Assembly (NCBI RefSeq): GCF_934560975.1
Contig: NZ_CAKTFO010000012.1
Location: 17,528 to 81,527 of the forward strand
Reading direction: 5' to 3'
DNA from: an uncultured Sphingomonas sp.
GTDB lineage: Bacteria; Pseudomonadota; Alphaproteobacteria; Sphingomonadales; Sphingomonadaceae
DNA: 64,000 bases
How positions within the stretch are numbered: position 1 is the first letter of the stretch; each line of letters opens with the position of its first letter. The notes beneath the pieces are model-generated. The model was not told the DNA's origin. It did no database searches and was given only the letters and a program-made list of their open reading frames with translations. The translations under genes and the position numbers were made by a program. This document shows, in pieces, positions 25,487-35,372 of the stretch.

Positions 25487-26643
25487 GTCCGTCGTCCGAT
25501 CTTGGCGCTGATATTGATGGTCCCGGCCAACGAGTCTGCCGACCTTTGTGTAAATTTTCGGTTCTGATACCGCCCGCCCACGCCAACGGTGATGCGTTCG
25601 GACAGATCACGGCCATAATCCACCCGGGTCTGCAGCACGCGTGCCTTGTTGACGCCGAAGTTGAGGAGTTGCTGCGCCTTGCTGTCCTGGTACGAAGCAT
25701 AGGCCGAGATCCGGCTCCGCTCCGTCAGTTCATGGCGCAGCGTGGCACCGAATTCGAGCGAGGTCCGCAATCCGCCCAGGCCGCTGGCCGAGCTGGAGCG
25801 GTTGGCGGTCGCGCACACCGAGGTGCGCGGATAGGTGCCACACAGGGATGCGCCAAAGCCAAGCGACGTGCTGTTCCCGCCCCCGTCCACATGCTGCAGG
25901 ATCACGCCGAGATTGCCGTTGAACGCCCAGATCGTGCTCAGCTGGCGTTGCAGGGTGACCGCCGGCTGGAGAGAGCTCGTATTCGGATAGATCGTGTTTT
26001 CCACCTGCGTCGCGGCAAGTTGCACGCCCACCCGCGTCCGCGCATCAACCGCACGGGAATAGCCCAGTTGGCCGCCATATTGGTCGAAATCGCGGGCGAG
26101 GGTGCTGCCCTTGTAACTGGAATGCGAGGCGTTCACGCCCACGTTGAAGCTGTCGAGGTCGCTGGGCTGCCATTGGAGCCCGGCATTGCCGCTCAGCCGC
26201 TTGCTACGGCGACCGATATTGAGCGGGTCCGACACATTGACGTCGTCCGGCAGATCGCGGTCCAGGTTGGCACCGATCAGCGGGTTCGTGCTGGTGGAAT
26301 AACCTACATTGCCGTTCACGCTGAGGCGTTCGCTCAGCTGCTCGGTATGGCCAAGGTTCGCCTGCGCATTCTCGCTGGCGCCATAGCGGCGAAGATACTC
26401 CTCGCGGCTGTAGACGCCGCTCACGACCGTCCGGCCGCGTGGCGTCGTGCGGGTCAGGCGCGGCGCGACTGAGACGGAGACCAGGGCCGATCCCGCGTCC
26501 CCGCCATCGCCGTTGCCGCTGCGCAGGAACGGGTTGGTGGCATAGCCCACCCCGCCCGAGATCACGCCGCTGAACACGAACGGTTCGGCCACTGCCGGAA
26601 CGGCCGCCATGCCGGCCATGGCGACCAAAGCGATCCGCCTCAC
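25483..26643 (-). CDS. Outer-membrane beta-barrel protein of the EPS locus
   Basis: A 386-residue protein has a signal peptide (about 1-19, VAEP). The mature part is dominated by alternating-residue strands and ends with an aromatic-poor strand SLAGTINISAKIGRRT. This fits a large-barrel outer-membrane protein of the kind found beside wza and wzc homologues in sphingan and PEP-CTERM EPS loci. It overlaps both neighbours by four bases. A role in polymer passage or anchoring is inferred; no catalytic motif is seen. Confidence 0.8.
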   Translation of the reverse strand: MRRIALVAMAGMAAVPAVAEPFVFSGVISGGVGYATNPFLRSGNGDGGDAGSALVSVSVAPRLTRTTPRGRTVVSGVYSREEYLRRYGASENAQANLGHTEQLSERLSVNGNVGYSTSTNPLIGANLDRDLPDDVNVSDPLNIGRRSKRLSGNAGLQWQPSDLDSFNVGVNASHSSYKGSTLARDFDQYGGQLGYSRAVDARTRVGVQLAATQVENTIYPNTSSLQPAVTLQRQLSTIWAFNGNLGVILQHVDGGGNSTSLGFGASLCGTYPRTSVCATANRSSSASGLGGLRTSLEFGATLRHELTERSRISAYASYQDSKAQQLLNFGVNKARVLQTRVDYGRDLSERITVGVGGRYQNRKFTQRSADSLAGTINISAKIGRRT

Positions 26644-27236
26644 GGAACAACGACCGTATCGCCGGCCATCAGCTGCGGCAGACCCGTGTCGGACAGGTCG
26701 CTGTTGCCGGGCTTGCCGCGCAGGATGTCGCCCACGCGCGAGCGGATGATGTTGGTGCGGCTGCCGTCGCGCCGCAGGATGATGATGTTGGACAGATCCG
26801 CGAATTCGGTCGGGCCACCCGCCAGGGTCAGCGCGCCGAGCAGGTTGACGTAGCGCGTGGGCGAGAAGGTGCCGGGTGCGCGCACCTTGCCGATCACCGA
26901 AAACTGCATGCCCGACGGGATCTTGACCGAAACCGTCACCTGCTGCGGCACGCCCTTATACTGCGGGGCCAGCAACTGCGCCAGATCGCCTTCCACTTCG
27001 GTCGTGGTCCGACCGGCGGCGCGGACGGTGCCGGCGAGCGGGAAGGAAAAGGTGCCATCCGGCAACACGTTCAAGCTGCGCTGCAGACGCTCGTCACCCC
27101 AAACGTAGATGTCGATCTGGTCGCCCGGATTGATCCGGTAGGTGGTGACCTGCGTATTCTTGACAGGTGCGGTCTGGGCCGTTGCAGCAACGCCATGCAG
27201 CGCGATGGCGAGCATCGCCGCCGGGATCAGCTTCAT
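26640..27236 (-). CDS. Polysaccharide export outer-membrane protein (Wza/GelD-type)
   Basis: A 198-residue periplasmic/outer-membrane exporter has a signal peptide (about 1-21), a Poly_export domain beginning YRINPGDQIDIYVWGDERL, and an SLBB-like part with VIGKVRAPGTF. It is shorter than E. coli Wza (about 380 residues) and lacks the C-terminal amphipathic helix and a lipobox Cys, as in GumB/GelD-type short forms. It is the first gene of the export unit (wza-like, barrel, wzz-like, ATPase). It diverges from the TPR lipoprotein with a 117-base shared promoter region. Confidence 0.92.
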   Translation of the reverse strand: MKLIPAAMLAIALHGVAATAQTAPVKNTQVTTYRINPGDQIDIYVWGDERLQRSLNVLPDGTFSFPLAGTVRAAGRTTTEVEGDLAQLLAPQYKGVPQQVTVSVKIPSGMQFSVIGKVRAPGTFSPTRYVNLLGALTLAGGPTEFADLSNIIILRRDGSRTNIIRSRVGDILRGKPGNSDLSDTGLPQLMAGDTVVVP

Positions 27237-27353
27237 CTTATTCTACCCCTTCTACCGGTGGAACCGTATCGCACTTGCGAACAGGCTTTGCTAGGGCATA
27301 AGTGCCGCATGAGGTTCTCGGTTCAGCGTGCATCAGCTCTTTGGAGCTGGGTT

Positions 27354-28919
27354 ATGGTTACTATCCGGAGCGCTTTGTTTCGCCGTCCTCCGGGCACACA
27401 GTCGCAGCCCAATCCCGTTCGCGCCGTAGGTACGGCGTCGGTCGCGGCGCTGGCAGCCTTGCTGCTGGTCGCGTGCGAATCAAATACGGCAAAGGCGGAC
27501 AAGTGGGAGGCACTGTATGACCGCCTGTATTCCGTTCGCGCTTACCCTCCCGCGGCGCGCGCCATCCAGACCGCGGTGGGCTATGACGAAAGCAGCGCCC
27601 GGCGCTGGCTGAAGGTCGGACAGGTGCGCGAGGCGTTGGGCCAGTACAATGCCGCCGTCGCCGGCTACCAACATGCGCTCGACCTTCAGCCCGACAATAT
27701 TCCAGCCCTGCAAAGCCTGGCGATCATGTCCATTCGCGGCGGCGACTTTGACGGCGCGCAACGCTTTTTCCAGCCGCTGCTGTTGCTGGATCCCGACAAC
27801 CTGGCCGGCCTGCTGACAAAGGGCGCGGCGGCGCTCGGCAAGCGCGACTTCGCCACCACCGATCAGGTCACCGCCACCGTGACCCGCCTCTACCCGGCGC
27901 AGGCCGATGGCTATGTGCTGCGCGCACGCATGCTCGACATGCAAGGCAAGACCAGCAAGGCGGCGCGCCTGCTGGAACAACGGGCGAAACTGGACCCGCA
28001 AAATGCCGACCTGCTGACGCAGTTGATGGTGTTGTATCGCGCATCCGGCAACCGCACCGGCATGCAGGCAACCGCGATCCGCCTGCTGCCGCTGTTTCCC
28101 GACGATCCCAAATATGGCCTTGATGCCGCTCGTGCCTACCAGGCGCGGGGAAATACCAGGCAAGCGGAACGGATCGTCGACGGCATGCAGGCACGCTTTG
28201 GCAACAGCCCATCGGTGATGGCCGCGATCGCATCCTTCTGGCGCGGAGAAGCGCGGCCGGAAGTTGCGCGGGACCGGATCATCAAGGCCGCCAATGCGGC
28301 AAAGCCGACGGTACGAACCGCATTGGCCCGCACCCTGGTCGACATGGGCGAGGCGGCGAGCGCGGCCGCCCTGCTGACCCCACTGACGGCCGACGCCATC
28401 ACCACTCAGACGCTGGATCGTCACGCCTTGATGGCGCGCGCCCTCCTGGCTAGCGGCCATGTGGAGCAGGCGGAAGGCAAGTTGAATGACGTGCTGGCCT
28501 TTGACAGCGCAAATCCCGAGGCGCTGATCGTGCGCGCCCGGCTCGAACTCGATCGCAAGCAGTTCGAGCAGGCTGCCAACACGATCCAGCAAGTGATCGC
28601 CGATGACGAAACCAACGAGGAAGCGGCCCTGCTGCTCGGCCGGATCTATGTTCAGCAGGGCAATCAGCTACGCGCGGCGAGCGCCTTTGGCACGGCGCGG
28701 CAGCATTTTCCCGACAGCCTGGCGGTAGCGAAGGCCGAGATCGATTGGCTGCTCCAGCAAAATCGCATTGCGGAGGCGGGCCAACGTGCGTCCGGCTTCC
28801 TGCAGGCGCATTCCGGCCGTTCGGACGCATGGCGCCTGAGCGCCGACACATGCCGCGCCACGGGCGACAAGAGTTGCGAACGCACAGCGCGTGCGGCGCT
28901 TGCCCGCAGCGGCCTGTAA
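27354..28919 (+). CDS. TPR-repeat lipoprotein of the EPS/exosortase locus
   Basis: A 521-residue protein is chosen from ATG 27354 (GGAG seven bases upstream); an ATG at 27309 has a poorer site. The N-terminus has a lipobox LLVAC (C41) after a rather long basic leader. The rest is almost wholly tetratricopeptide repeats (about 12), e.g. VREALGQYNAAVAGYQHALDL-type helices. Similar long TPR proteins accompany PEP-CTERM/exosortase EPS loci (PrsT-like), where they are thought to scaffold secretion or assembly. It diverges from the export operon. Confidence 0.82.
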   Translation: MVTIRSALFRRPPGTQSQPNPVRAVGTASVAALAALLLVACESNTAKADKWEALYDRLYSVRAYPPAARAIQTAVGYDESSARRWLKVGQVREALGQYNAAVAGYQHALDLQPDNIPALQSLAIMSIRGGDFDGAQRFFQPLLLLDPDNLAGLLTKGAAALGKRDFATTDQVTATVTRLYPAQADGYVLRARMLDMQGKTSKAARLLEQRAKLDPQNADLLTQLMVLYRASGNRTGMQATAIRLLPLFPDDPKYGLDAARAYQARGNTRQAERIVDGMQARFGNSPSVMAAIASFWRGEARPEVARDRIIKAANAAKPTVRTALARTLVDMGEAASAAALLTPLTADAITTQTLDRHALMARALLASGHVEQAEGKLNDVLAFDSANPEALIVRARLELDRKQFEQAANTIQQVIADDETNEEAALLLGRIYVQQGNQLRAASAFGTARQHFPDSLAVAKAEIDWLLQQNRIAEAGQRASGFLQAHSGRSDAWRLSADTCRATGDKSCERTARAALARSGL

Positions 28920-29007
28920 ACCATAGGCGCTTTGCTTGCAGGCGATCTTGCGGTAGCGCGTCTCTTATTGCGCAGCGCAACATCGTTAAGTCTTTGGGGG
29001 TTTTGGC

Positions 29008-29571
29008 ATGGCAGTGAAACTGATCCGACCGCGCCGCTTCGGCGACGAGCGGGGCTGGTTCATGGAAACCTTCAATGCGCGACGCTATGCCGAACTCGGC
29101 ATTACCTGCACCTTCGTGCAGGACAATCATTCCATGTCGCGCGACGTGGGCGTGCTGCGCGGGCTGCACTGGCAGGCCCTGCCGCATGGCCAGGACAAAT
29201 TGGTGCGGTGCGTACGCGGGCGGATCTGGGACGTGGCGGTGGATGCCCGCGCGGGATCGCCGACCTTCGGCAGATGGGTCGCGGCCGAATTGAGCGCCGA
29301 CAATGGCCACCAGCTGTTCATTCCGGTCGGCTTCGCGCACGGTTTCGTCACGCTCGATCCGAATAGCGAGGTCGAATACAAGGTCAGCGGTGATTACGCA
29401 CCGGAGTGCGAGGGCGGCGTCGCCTGGGACGACCCCGGACTGGCCCTGCCCTGGCCGCTGCCGGCGATCGGCCCGACCCTGTCGGACAAGGACAAGGTGC
29501 TGCCGCCGCTCAGCGAAGACACAACACCCTTCACCTACCACGGCAATCCGCTGGAGCCCATCGACGCATGA
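29008..29571 (+). CDS. rmlC: dTDP-4-dehydrorhamnose 3,5-epimerase
   Basis: A 187-residue cupin carries out the third step of dTDP-L-rhamnose synthesis. RmlC marks are [30 protein letters not shown] with catalytic H54, and [10 protein letters not shown]. It is first in rmlC-rmlB-rmlD-rmlA, all overlapping by one to four bases, so the four enzymes are made together. Rhamnose is a backbone sugar of gellan-type sphingans. Confidence 0.96.
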   Translation: MAVKLIRPRRFGDERGWFMETFNARRYAELGITCTFVQDNHSMSRDVGVLRGLHWQALPHGQDKLVRCVRGRIWDVAVDARAGSPTFGRWVAAELSADNGHQLFIPVGFAHGFVTLDPNSEVEYKVSGDYAPECEGGVAWDDPGLALPWPLPAIGPTLSDKDKVLPPLSEDTTPFTYHGNPLEPIDA

Positions 29572-30641
29572 CCGACGCCACACCGCTCCGTATCCTGGTG
29601 ACGGGTGGCGCCGGCTTCATCGGCTCCGCCTTGGTCCGCCACCTCATCCGCGAAACGCCGCACGAGGTGCTGAACCTCGACAAGCTGACCTATGCCGGCA
29701 ACCTCGCCTCGCTCGATCCGATCGCCAACAGCCCGCGCTACCGCTTCCGCCAGGCGGACATCTGCGATGGTTCGGCTGTGTCGGCGATCATCAGTGAGTT
29801 CCGGCCGGACGTGATCACGCACTTGGCGGCCGAAAGCCATGTCGACCGTTCGATCGACGGCCCCGCGGACTTCATCCAGACCAATGTGGTCGGCACCTTC
29901 ACCATGCTGAGCAGCGCGCTGGAATATTGGCGAGGGCTGGACGATGCGGGCAGGCAGGCGTTCCGCTTCCACCATATCTCCACCGACGAAGTGTTCGGCA
30001 CGCTGGCGGATAACGGCTATTTCACGGAAGAAACCCCGTACGATCCCCATTCGCCTTATTCGGCATCCAAGGCATCGTCCGACCACCTCGTCCGCGCGTG
30101 GCACGACACTTACGGCTTGCCGGTGCTGATCACCAACTGCTCCAACAATTACGGACCCTACCACTTCCCCGAAAAGCTGATCCCGCTGATGATCATCAAG
30201 GCGCTCGCGGGGGAGCCGTTGCCGGTCTACGGCCAAGGCGCCAACGTGCGCGACTGGCTGTTCGTGGAGGATCATGCCCGCGCGCTGACCCGCGTTTTCG
30301 AGGCCGGCGAAGTCGGCCAGAGCTATATCATCGGCGGTCGCGCCGAGCGGAAGAATCTGCAGGTCGTCACCCGCATCTGCGAGACGCTGGACCGCATCCG
30401 TCCGCGCGAAGACGGTGGCTCCTACCGGGAGCAGATCAGCTACGTCGCCGATCGGCCCGGCCATGACCATCGCTATGCGATCGACCCGTCCAAGATCGAG
30501 CGCGACCTGGGCTGGACCGCGCGGGAGAGTTTCGACAGCGGGATCGAGCGTACGATCCTCTGGTATCTCGACAATGAAAGCTGGTGGCGTCCGCTGGTCG
30601 AGGACAAGGGAGCCGTGCAGCGCGTCGGCCTGAAGGGTTGA
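29568..30641 (+). CDS. rmlB: dTDP-glucose 4,6-dehydratase
   Basis: A 357-residue extended SDR carries out the second step in dTDP-L-rhamnose synthesis. GGAGFIG lies at 13-19, STDEVFG carries catalytic Thr/Asp/Glu, and [12 protein letters not shown] holds the Tyr-Lys pair. [17 protein letters not shown] is a strong family signature. The start ATG at 29568 overlaps the rmlC stop (ATGA), and the stop shares a base with the rmlD start. Confidence 0.97.
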   Translation: MTDATPLRILVTGGAGFIGSALVRHLIRETPHEVLNLDKLTYAGNLASLDPIANSPRYRFRQADICDGSAVSAIISEFRPDVITHLAAESHVDRSIDGPADFIQTNVVGTFTMLSSALEYWRGLDDAGRQAFRFHHISTDEVFGTLADNGYFTEETPYDPHSPYSASKASSDHLVRAWHDTYGLPVLITNCSNNYGPYHFPEKLIPLMIIKALAGEPLPVYGQGANVRDWLFVEDHARALTRVFEAGEVGQSYIIGGRAERKNLQVVTRICETLDRIRPREDGGSYREQISYVADRPGHDHRYAIDPSKIERDLGWTARESFDSGIERTILWYLDNESWWRPLVEDKGAVQRVGLKG

Positions 30642-31516
30642 TGGGCCCGATTCTCGTCACCGGCGGCTCGGGCCAGGTCGGCGGCGCCTTGCTGCGCCTT
30701 GCCGGGTCGAAGCGGGAGATGGTGGCACCGACGCGCGACCAGCTCGACCTGACCGACCCCACTGCCCTGGCCGCCTGCGTCGCATCGCGGCCGTGGGAGG
30801 CGGTGGTGAACTGCGCCGCCTACACCGCCGTGGATCGCGCCGAGAGCGATGTCGTGGCCGCGTGGCAGGTCAATGCGCTTGCTCCGGCGGCGCTGGCGGC
30901 GGCGACCGCGCAGGCCGCCATCCCGCTGATCCACCTGTCGACCGACTATGTCTTCGATGGCTCCAAGCCCGCAGCGTATGTGGAGAGCGATCCCGTCGCG
31001 CCGATCGGCGTCTATGGCGCGTCCAAGGAAGGTGGCGAGCAGGCGGTGCGTACCGCCAATCCGCGCCACATCATCCTGCGCACGGCATGGGTGGTCAGCG
31101 CGCACGGCGCCAACTTCATCAAGACCATGCTGCGCATCGGGCGCGAGCGCGATCATCTGCGCGTCGTTGCCGACCAGCACGGCTGCCCGACCGGCGCGGA
31201 CGATATTGCGCGCACGATCCTGACCATTCTTGACCGGCGGGATGAGGATGCGTTCGGCACCTATCATGTCGTCAATGCTGGCGAGGCAAGCTGGCACGAA
31301 CTGGCCGGCGCGGTTTTTGCCCGTGCGGCGCGTCACGGGTTCAAGGCCCCCATGGTCGAGGCGATCGCCACCAGCGATTATCCCACTCCCGCCAGACGCC
31401 CGGCGAACTCGCGCCTGTCCACGGCCAAGCTGACGGACAGGTTCGGCATCGCCCCGCGCGATTGGCGCATCATGGTCGACGAGATTGTCGACGAATTGAC
31501 AGGAACAGCAGCATGA
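30641..31516 (+). CDS. rmlD: dTDP-4-dehydrorhamnose reductase
   Basis: A 291-residue SDR is the last step of dTDP-L-rhamnose synthesis. TGGSGQVGG near the start binds NAD(P)[21 protein letters not shown] (Tyr-Lys pair) and [12 protein letters not shown] are RmlD hallmarks. The ATG at 30641 overlaps the rmlB stop by one base and the stop overlaps the rmlA start by four. Confidence 0.96.
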   Translation: MGPILVTGGSGQVGGALLRLAGSKREMVAPTRDQLDLTDPTALAACVASRPWEAVVNCAAYTAVDRAESDVVAAWQVNALAPAALAAATAQAAIPLIHLSTDYVFDGSKPAAYVESDPVAPIGVYGASKEGGEQAVRTANPRHIILRTAWVVSAHGANFIKTMLRIGRERDHLRVVADQHGCPTGADDIARTILTILDRRDEDAFGTYHVVNAGEASWHELAGAVFARAARHGFKAPMVEAIATSDYPTPARRPANSRLSTAKLTDRFGIAPRDWRIMVDEIVDELTGTAA

Positions 31517-32385
31517 AGGGCATCATCCTGGCCGGGGGCAGCGGCACCCGGCTCCATCCGGCCACGCTTGCGATCAACAAGCAGCTGCTGCCGATCTACG
31601 ACAAGCCGATGATCTATTATCCGATGTCGGTGCTGATGCTGGCCGGCATTCGTGACATCCTGATCATCTCGTCACCGGAATATCTCGACAATTACCGCAA
31701 CCTGTTCGGCGATGGCAGCCAGTTCGGACTGGCCATCTCCTACGCGCTGCAGCCCAAGCCGGAGGGGCTGGCGCAAGCCTTCCTGATCGGGGAAGAGTTT
31801 CTGCAAGATGGCCCCGCCGCTCTGGTGCTGGGCGACAATGTCTTCTTCGGCGCGGACCTGAGCCAGCGCCTGCACCGCGCGGCGGCGCGCGAACATGGCG
31901 CCACCATCTTCTCCTACCGGGTCGATCATCCCGAAGCCTATGGCGTGGTCGAACTGGACGAAAGCGGCCGCGCGCTGTCGATCGAGGAAAAGCCCAAGGC
32001 GCCCAAGTCGCACCAGGCGGTGACCGGCCTTTATTTTTACGATTCGCGCGTGTGCGAATTCGCGCAGCAGGTCCGCCCATCGCCGCGTGGCGAGCTGGAG
32101 ATCACCGACCTCAATCGCATGTACATGGAGCGCGGGGAGCTGTTCGTGGAGCAGCTGTCGCGCGGCCATGCCTGGCTCGACACCGGTACCCATGACAGTT
32201 TGCTGGAAGCGGCCGAGTTCGTCCGCACGGTGCAGCATCGCCAAGGCATGCAGATAGCCTGCCTGGAGGAAATCGCATTCGAACTGGGCTTCATCGACGC
32301 GGACCAGTTCCGCAAGCGCGGACAGGCGTTCGCCAAGACCAGCTATGGACAATATATCCTGCGCCGCGCGGATGAGCTCGCCTGA
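31513..32385 (+). CDS. rmlA: Glucose-1-phosphate thymidylyltransferase
   Basis: A 290-residue nucleotidyltransferase forms dTDP-glucose from glucose-1-P and dTTP. It has [11 protein letters not shown] near the N-terminus, [24 protein letters not shown] and [19 protein letters not shown]. Length and motifs match RmlA. It is last in the rml operon, unlike the gellan cluster where rmlA is recalled as first. A 257-base gap then leads to the priming transferase. Confidence 0.97.
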   Translation: MKGIILAGGSGTRLHPATLAINKQLLPIYDKPMIYYPMSVLMLAGIRDILIISSPEYLDNYRNLFGDGSQFGLAISYALQPKPEGLAQAFLIGEEFLQDGPAALVLGDNVFFGADLSQRLHRAAAREHGATIFSYRVDHPEAYGVVELDESGRALSIEEKPKAPKSHQAVTGLYFYDSRVCEFAQQVRPSPRGELEITDLNRMYMERGELFVEQLSRGHAWLDTGTHDSLLEAAEFVRTVQHRQGMQIACLEEIAFELGFIDADQFRKRGQAFAKTSYGQYILRRADELA

Positions 32386-32642
32386 CGGGATCGATGCCGC
32401 GATGCTGACCATGGATCATGCCTCCGCAACGGCCGCATGCCGTGCGTGCGGAGCGGTACGCGCCGGACTGCCGATGCGGGACATTGACAGGGCAGGCGCG
32501 CTGGTGTTGTCAGCGATTTTGGCGGGCGTGGCCGGGGAAGCATCCTCCTGGCCTTGGGAGATGCAGAGGTCATGACCAGCAGCGCCGGCGTGACAGGGTC
32601 CATGGGGGCTCCGTCCTACGTCCAGTATCTCGCACCCGCACG
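32386..32642 (+). other. 257-base gap between rmlA and the priming transferase; no gene supported
   Basis: The gap holds a weak stem (CTCCGCA 32421-32427 with TGCGGAG 32446-32452) and a consensus-like TTGACA at 32484-32489 without a good -10 box 17 bases later. The priming transferase frame is open back to 32418 but with no clear ribosome site, so a longer N-terminus cannot be fully excluded. I see no separate gene. Confidence 0.3.
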
Positions 32643-34028
32643 ATGAACCAGTCTGACACCACCCACATGCCGACGTCCCCGGCACGGCTGCGGCCGTCCG
32701 ACATCCAGGCGATGCGGGTCCGTATCGCCTTGTTCATCCTGATCAGCGACTGCGTGGCCGTGCTTATCGGGTGCGTGGCCGGCAACATGGTGCGGTTCGG
32801 TGATCCTCTGGCGTCGCCGGGTCTGAACCTGTTCGCTCTGGTGCTGCCCCTGTTCGTGGGGCTGGCGATCAACAGTGACGCTTATGCCGCCGACGTGCTG
32901 CGCGATGTGCGTGCGGGCCTGTCCCGCGCGATGCTGGCCTATGTGTTCGCCATCTTCGCGGTCTTTTTCCTCGCTTTCTACATGAAGGCGAGCGCGGACC
33001 TGTCGCGCATCAACTCGCTGGTTGCGATGGGTGTCACTGCGGCGGCGATGGGGACAGGCCGCTACGTCTGCCTGCTCTACACCCGCCGGATGACGGGCAT
33101 GCAGTTGGTCTACGACCTGCTGATCACCGACGGCGTAGCGGTCAAGGCGCCGCCGCACGTGCATGTGCTGGATGCCGAACGCGACGATCTGCGTCCCAAT
33201 CTGCAGGATCCGCACATGCTGAACCGGCTGGGCATGCACCTGAGGGGGGTGGACCGGGTGGTGATCGCCTGCCCGCCCGGACGGCGCCAGGTCTGGTCGA
33301 TGCTGCTCAAGGGATCGAGCGTGAACGGCCACATCGTGGCGGAGGAGCTGGACGAGGTCGGCGCGATCGGCATCGGCCTGTTCGCCGGCAAGCATACGCT
33401 GGCAGTGGCCCATGCGCCGCTGGACCTCAGCCGCCGCGCGGCCAAGCGCGCGCTCGACCTGTCGCTGACCATTCCCGGCCTGATCTTCCTTGCGCCGCTG
33501 CTGATCGTGGTGGCGATCGCGATCAAGTTCGACAGCCGCGGACCGATCTTCTTCCTCCAGCCGCGGGTCGGACGCGGCAACCGGATCTTCCTGACCTACA
33601 AGTTCCGCAGTATGCGGGCGGAACTGAGCGACGCCGCCGGCAATCGCTCAACCGCGCGCGACGACAATCGTGTGACCCGCGTCGGCAGATTCATTCGTGC
33701 CACCAGCATCGACGAACTGCCGCAGCTGTTCAACGTGCTGCGCGGCGAGATGAGCCTGGTCGGCCCCCGCCCCCATGCGCTCGGCAGCCTGGCCGGCAAC
33801 GAGCTGTTCTGGGAAGTGGACGAGCGTTACTGGCACCGCCACGCATCCAAGCCGGGCGTCACCGGCCTGGCCCAGGTGCGGGGCTATCGCGGCGCCACGC
33901 CCGAGCGCGAGGATCTTGCCAACCGGCTGCGCGCCGACCTGGAATATCTCAACGGCTGGACGATCTGGCGCGATATCTCGATCCTGATCAACACGTTGAG
34001 GGTGTTGGTCCACCGCAACGCCTATTGA
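32643..34028 (+). CDS. Undecaprenyl-phosphate sugar-phosphate transferase (priming enzyme, GelB/SpsB-type)
   Basis: A 461-residue polyprenyl-phosphate hexose-1-P transferase starts EPS repeat-unit assembly. Several membrane segments occupy about 25-150, then a CoA-binding-like middle region. The catalytic bacterial sugar transferase domain (about 260-461) has [44 protein letters not shown] and LAQVRGYRG. In gellan/S-88 sphingan synthesis the homologue adds glucose-1-P to the lipid carrier; the same sugar is inferred here. It converges with the T1SS genes, three bases between stops. The start lacks a clear ribosome site. Confidence 0.92.
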   Translation: MNQSDTTHMPTSPARLRPSDIQAMRVRIALFILISDCVAVLIGCVAGNMVRFGDPLASPGLNLFALVLPLFVGLAINSDAYAADVLRDVRAGLSRAMLAYVFAIFAVFFLAFYMKASADLSRINSLVAMGVTAAAMGTGRYVCLLYTRRMTGMQLVYDLLITDGVAVKAPPHVHVLDAERDDLRPNLQDPHMLNRLGMHLRGVDRVVIACPPGRRQVWSMLLKGSSVNGHIVAEELDEVGAIGIGLFAGKHTLAVAHAPLDLSRRAAKRALDLSLTIPGLIFLAPLLIVVAIAIKFDSRGPIFFLQPRVGRGNRIFLTYKFRSMRAELSDAAGNRSTARDDNRVTRVGRFIRATSIDELPQLFNVLRGEMSLVGPRPHALGSLAGNELFWEVDERYWHRHASKPGVTGLAQVRGYRGATPEREDLANRLRADLEYLNGWTIWRDISILINTLRVLVHRNAY

Positions 34029-34031
34029 CCC

Positions 34032-35372
34032 CTACCGCTCATGGAGCGCGCCGTTGAATGCCTGCGTCAGCGGATCGAGCAGATAGTCGATGCCGGACCG
34101 CTTGCGCAGGGTGATCTCGACCTGAGCCGGCGTTCCGGGGCGCAAGGCGCCGCGCAGTCCAGCTGCCTTGCTCGCCCGGTCGAACTCTGCGGGCGCGACC
34201 CGCACGGTGGCGGTATAGAAGGCCCGGCCGGTCCGCTCCTCGGTGAAGCTGTCTGCCGAGATGCGGGTGACCGCGCCGTCCAGCGTAGGCACGTTGCGGC
34301 CGTGCAGCCCGGTCAGCCGCACCCGCGCGTCCTGCCCGACCACCAGATCGTTGACGTCGGCCGGGGCGACCTGCGCCTCCACCGACAATGAGCGGTCGGC
34401 CGGCACGATCTTCATCAGTGCCTGACCCGCCGTAGCCACACCGCCCGATGCCTTGAAGGCGAGGCCCATTACGGCACCCGACGTGGGCGCGCGCAGCTGG
34501 CGCCGGGCCAGCGCATCGCGCGCCGCCTGCCATTGCGGCAGCAGGCTTTGCAGGTCGGTCTGGTCCTGACGCAGCTGGGCGGAAAGCTGTTCCCCCTCCT
34601 GCGCGCGATTCTGGAGGAGCTGCATCCGCGCGGCCCCGCCTTCATTGTGCAGGCGCGCCATCTCGGCGGCCTGTGCCCCGCGCTGCCCCTCCAGATCGGC
34701 GGCATTGCGCTGGAGCGCCAGCACGCGATTCTGGGTGGCATAGCCCTTGGACGCCAGCATCGAGACGGTAGCAAGCTCCTTGCTGTTCAGCTTCTGCTGT
34801 TCGGCATTGGCACTCTGGCGCGCGGCATAGCCACCAAGCTGGTTGCCGACCTGCGCCATGCGCTCGCCCAGCAGCCGCTGTTCGGAGGAATGGGCATTTT
34901 GCCACGCCGCGAACTGGCCGCGCGCGACGGTCATGGCCCGGGCGGCCTCCGCCTGATCGCGCGCGTCCAGCGACGCAAACGCCGCTGGGGCCTCGATCCC
35001 CGCGCCGCCGGCTAGCTGCGCCTGGAGCCGCGCAATATCCGCCTGCAGCGATATCACCCTGGTGGCGAGCGACCGTTCCTGCGCCAGCGCCTCCGTGGTC
35101 GCGAACTCGATCACGACCTGGCCGGCGCGGACCTGCTGCCCTTCCACCACGTGCACGGCCGAAATCACGCCGCCATCGGGGGTTTGCACCGCCTGCGCAT
35201 CGCCGGTGACCTTGACCGCGCCCGGCGCGTAGGCGGCCGCATCCAGTTGGGCGTAGGCACCCCAGCCGAGCAGGCCGACAAAGAAGGCCCCGCCGACGAG
35301 GAGGGCGGCCCTGATCTCCGAACGCGGGTTTTCGGGCAGCGCGACGGGCGCGCCAAGAACGGCTTGGGTCAT
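34032..35372 (-). CDS. Type I secretion membrane-fusion protein (HlyD/PrtE family, AtrB-like)
   Basis: A 446-residue adaptor has one N-terminal membrane helix (about 22-44), a lipoyl-like half-motif (VTGDAQAVQTPDGG...VHVVEGQQVRAGQ), a long coiled coil (about 95-285), then a beta-barrel domain with LRAPTSGAVMGL. It links an inner-membrane ABC exporter to an outer-membrane channel. The ATG overlaps the stop of the ABC gene upstream. The pair resembles atrD-atrB placed near rml genes in the gellan cluster. No TolC homologue is in the window. Confidence 0.92.
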   Translation of the reverse strand: MTQAVLGAPVALPENPRSEIRAALLVGGAFFVGLLGWGAYAQLDAAAYAPGAVKVTGDAQAVQTPDGGVISAVHVVEGQQVRAGQVVIEFATTEALAQERSLATRVISLQADIARLQAQLAGGAGIEAPAAFASLDARDQAEAARAMTVARGQFAAWQNAHSSEQRLLGERMAQVGNQLGGYAARQSANAEQQKLNSKELATVSMLASKGYATQNRVLALQRNAADLEGQRGAQAAEMARLHNEGGAARMQLLQNRAQEGEQLSAQLRQDQTDLQSLLPQWQAARDALARRQLRAPTSGAVMGLAFKASGGVATAGQALMKIVPADRSLSVEAQVAPADVNDLVVGQDARVRLTGLHGRNVPTLDGAVTRISADSFTEERTGRAFYTATVRVAPAEFDRASKAAGLRGALRPGTPAQVEITLRKRSGIDYLLDPLTQAFNGALHER

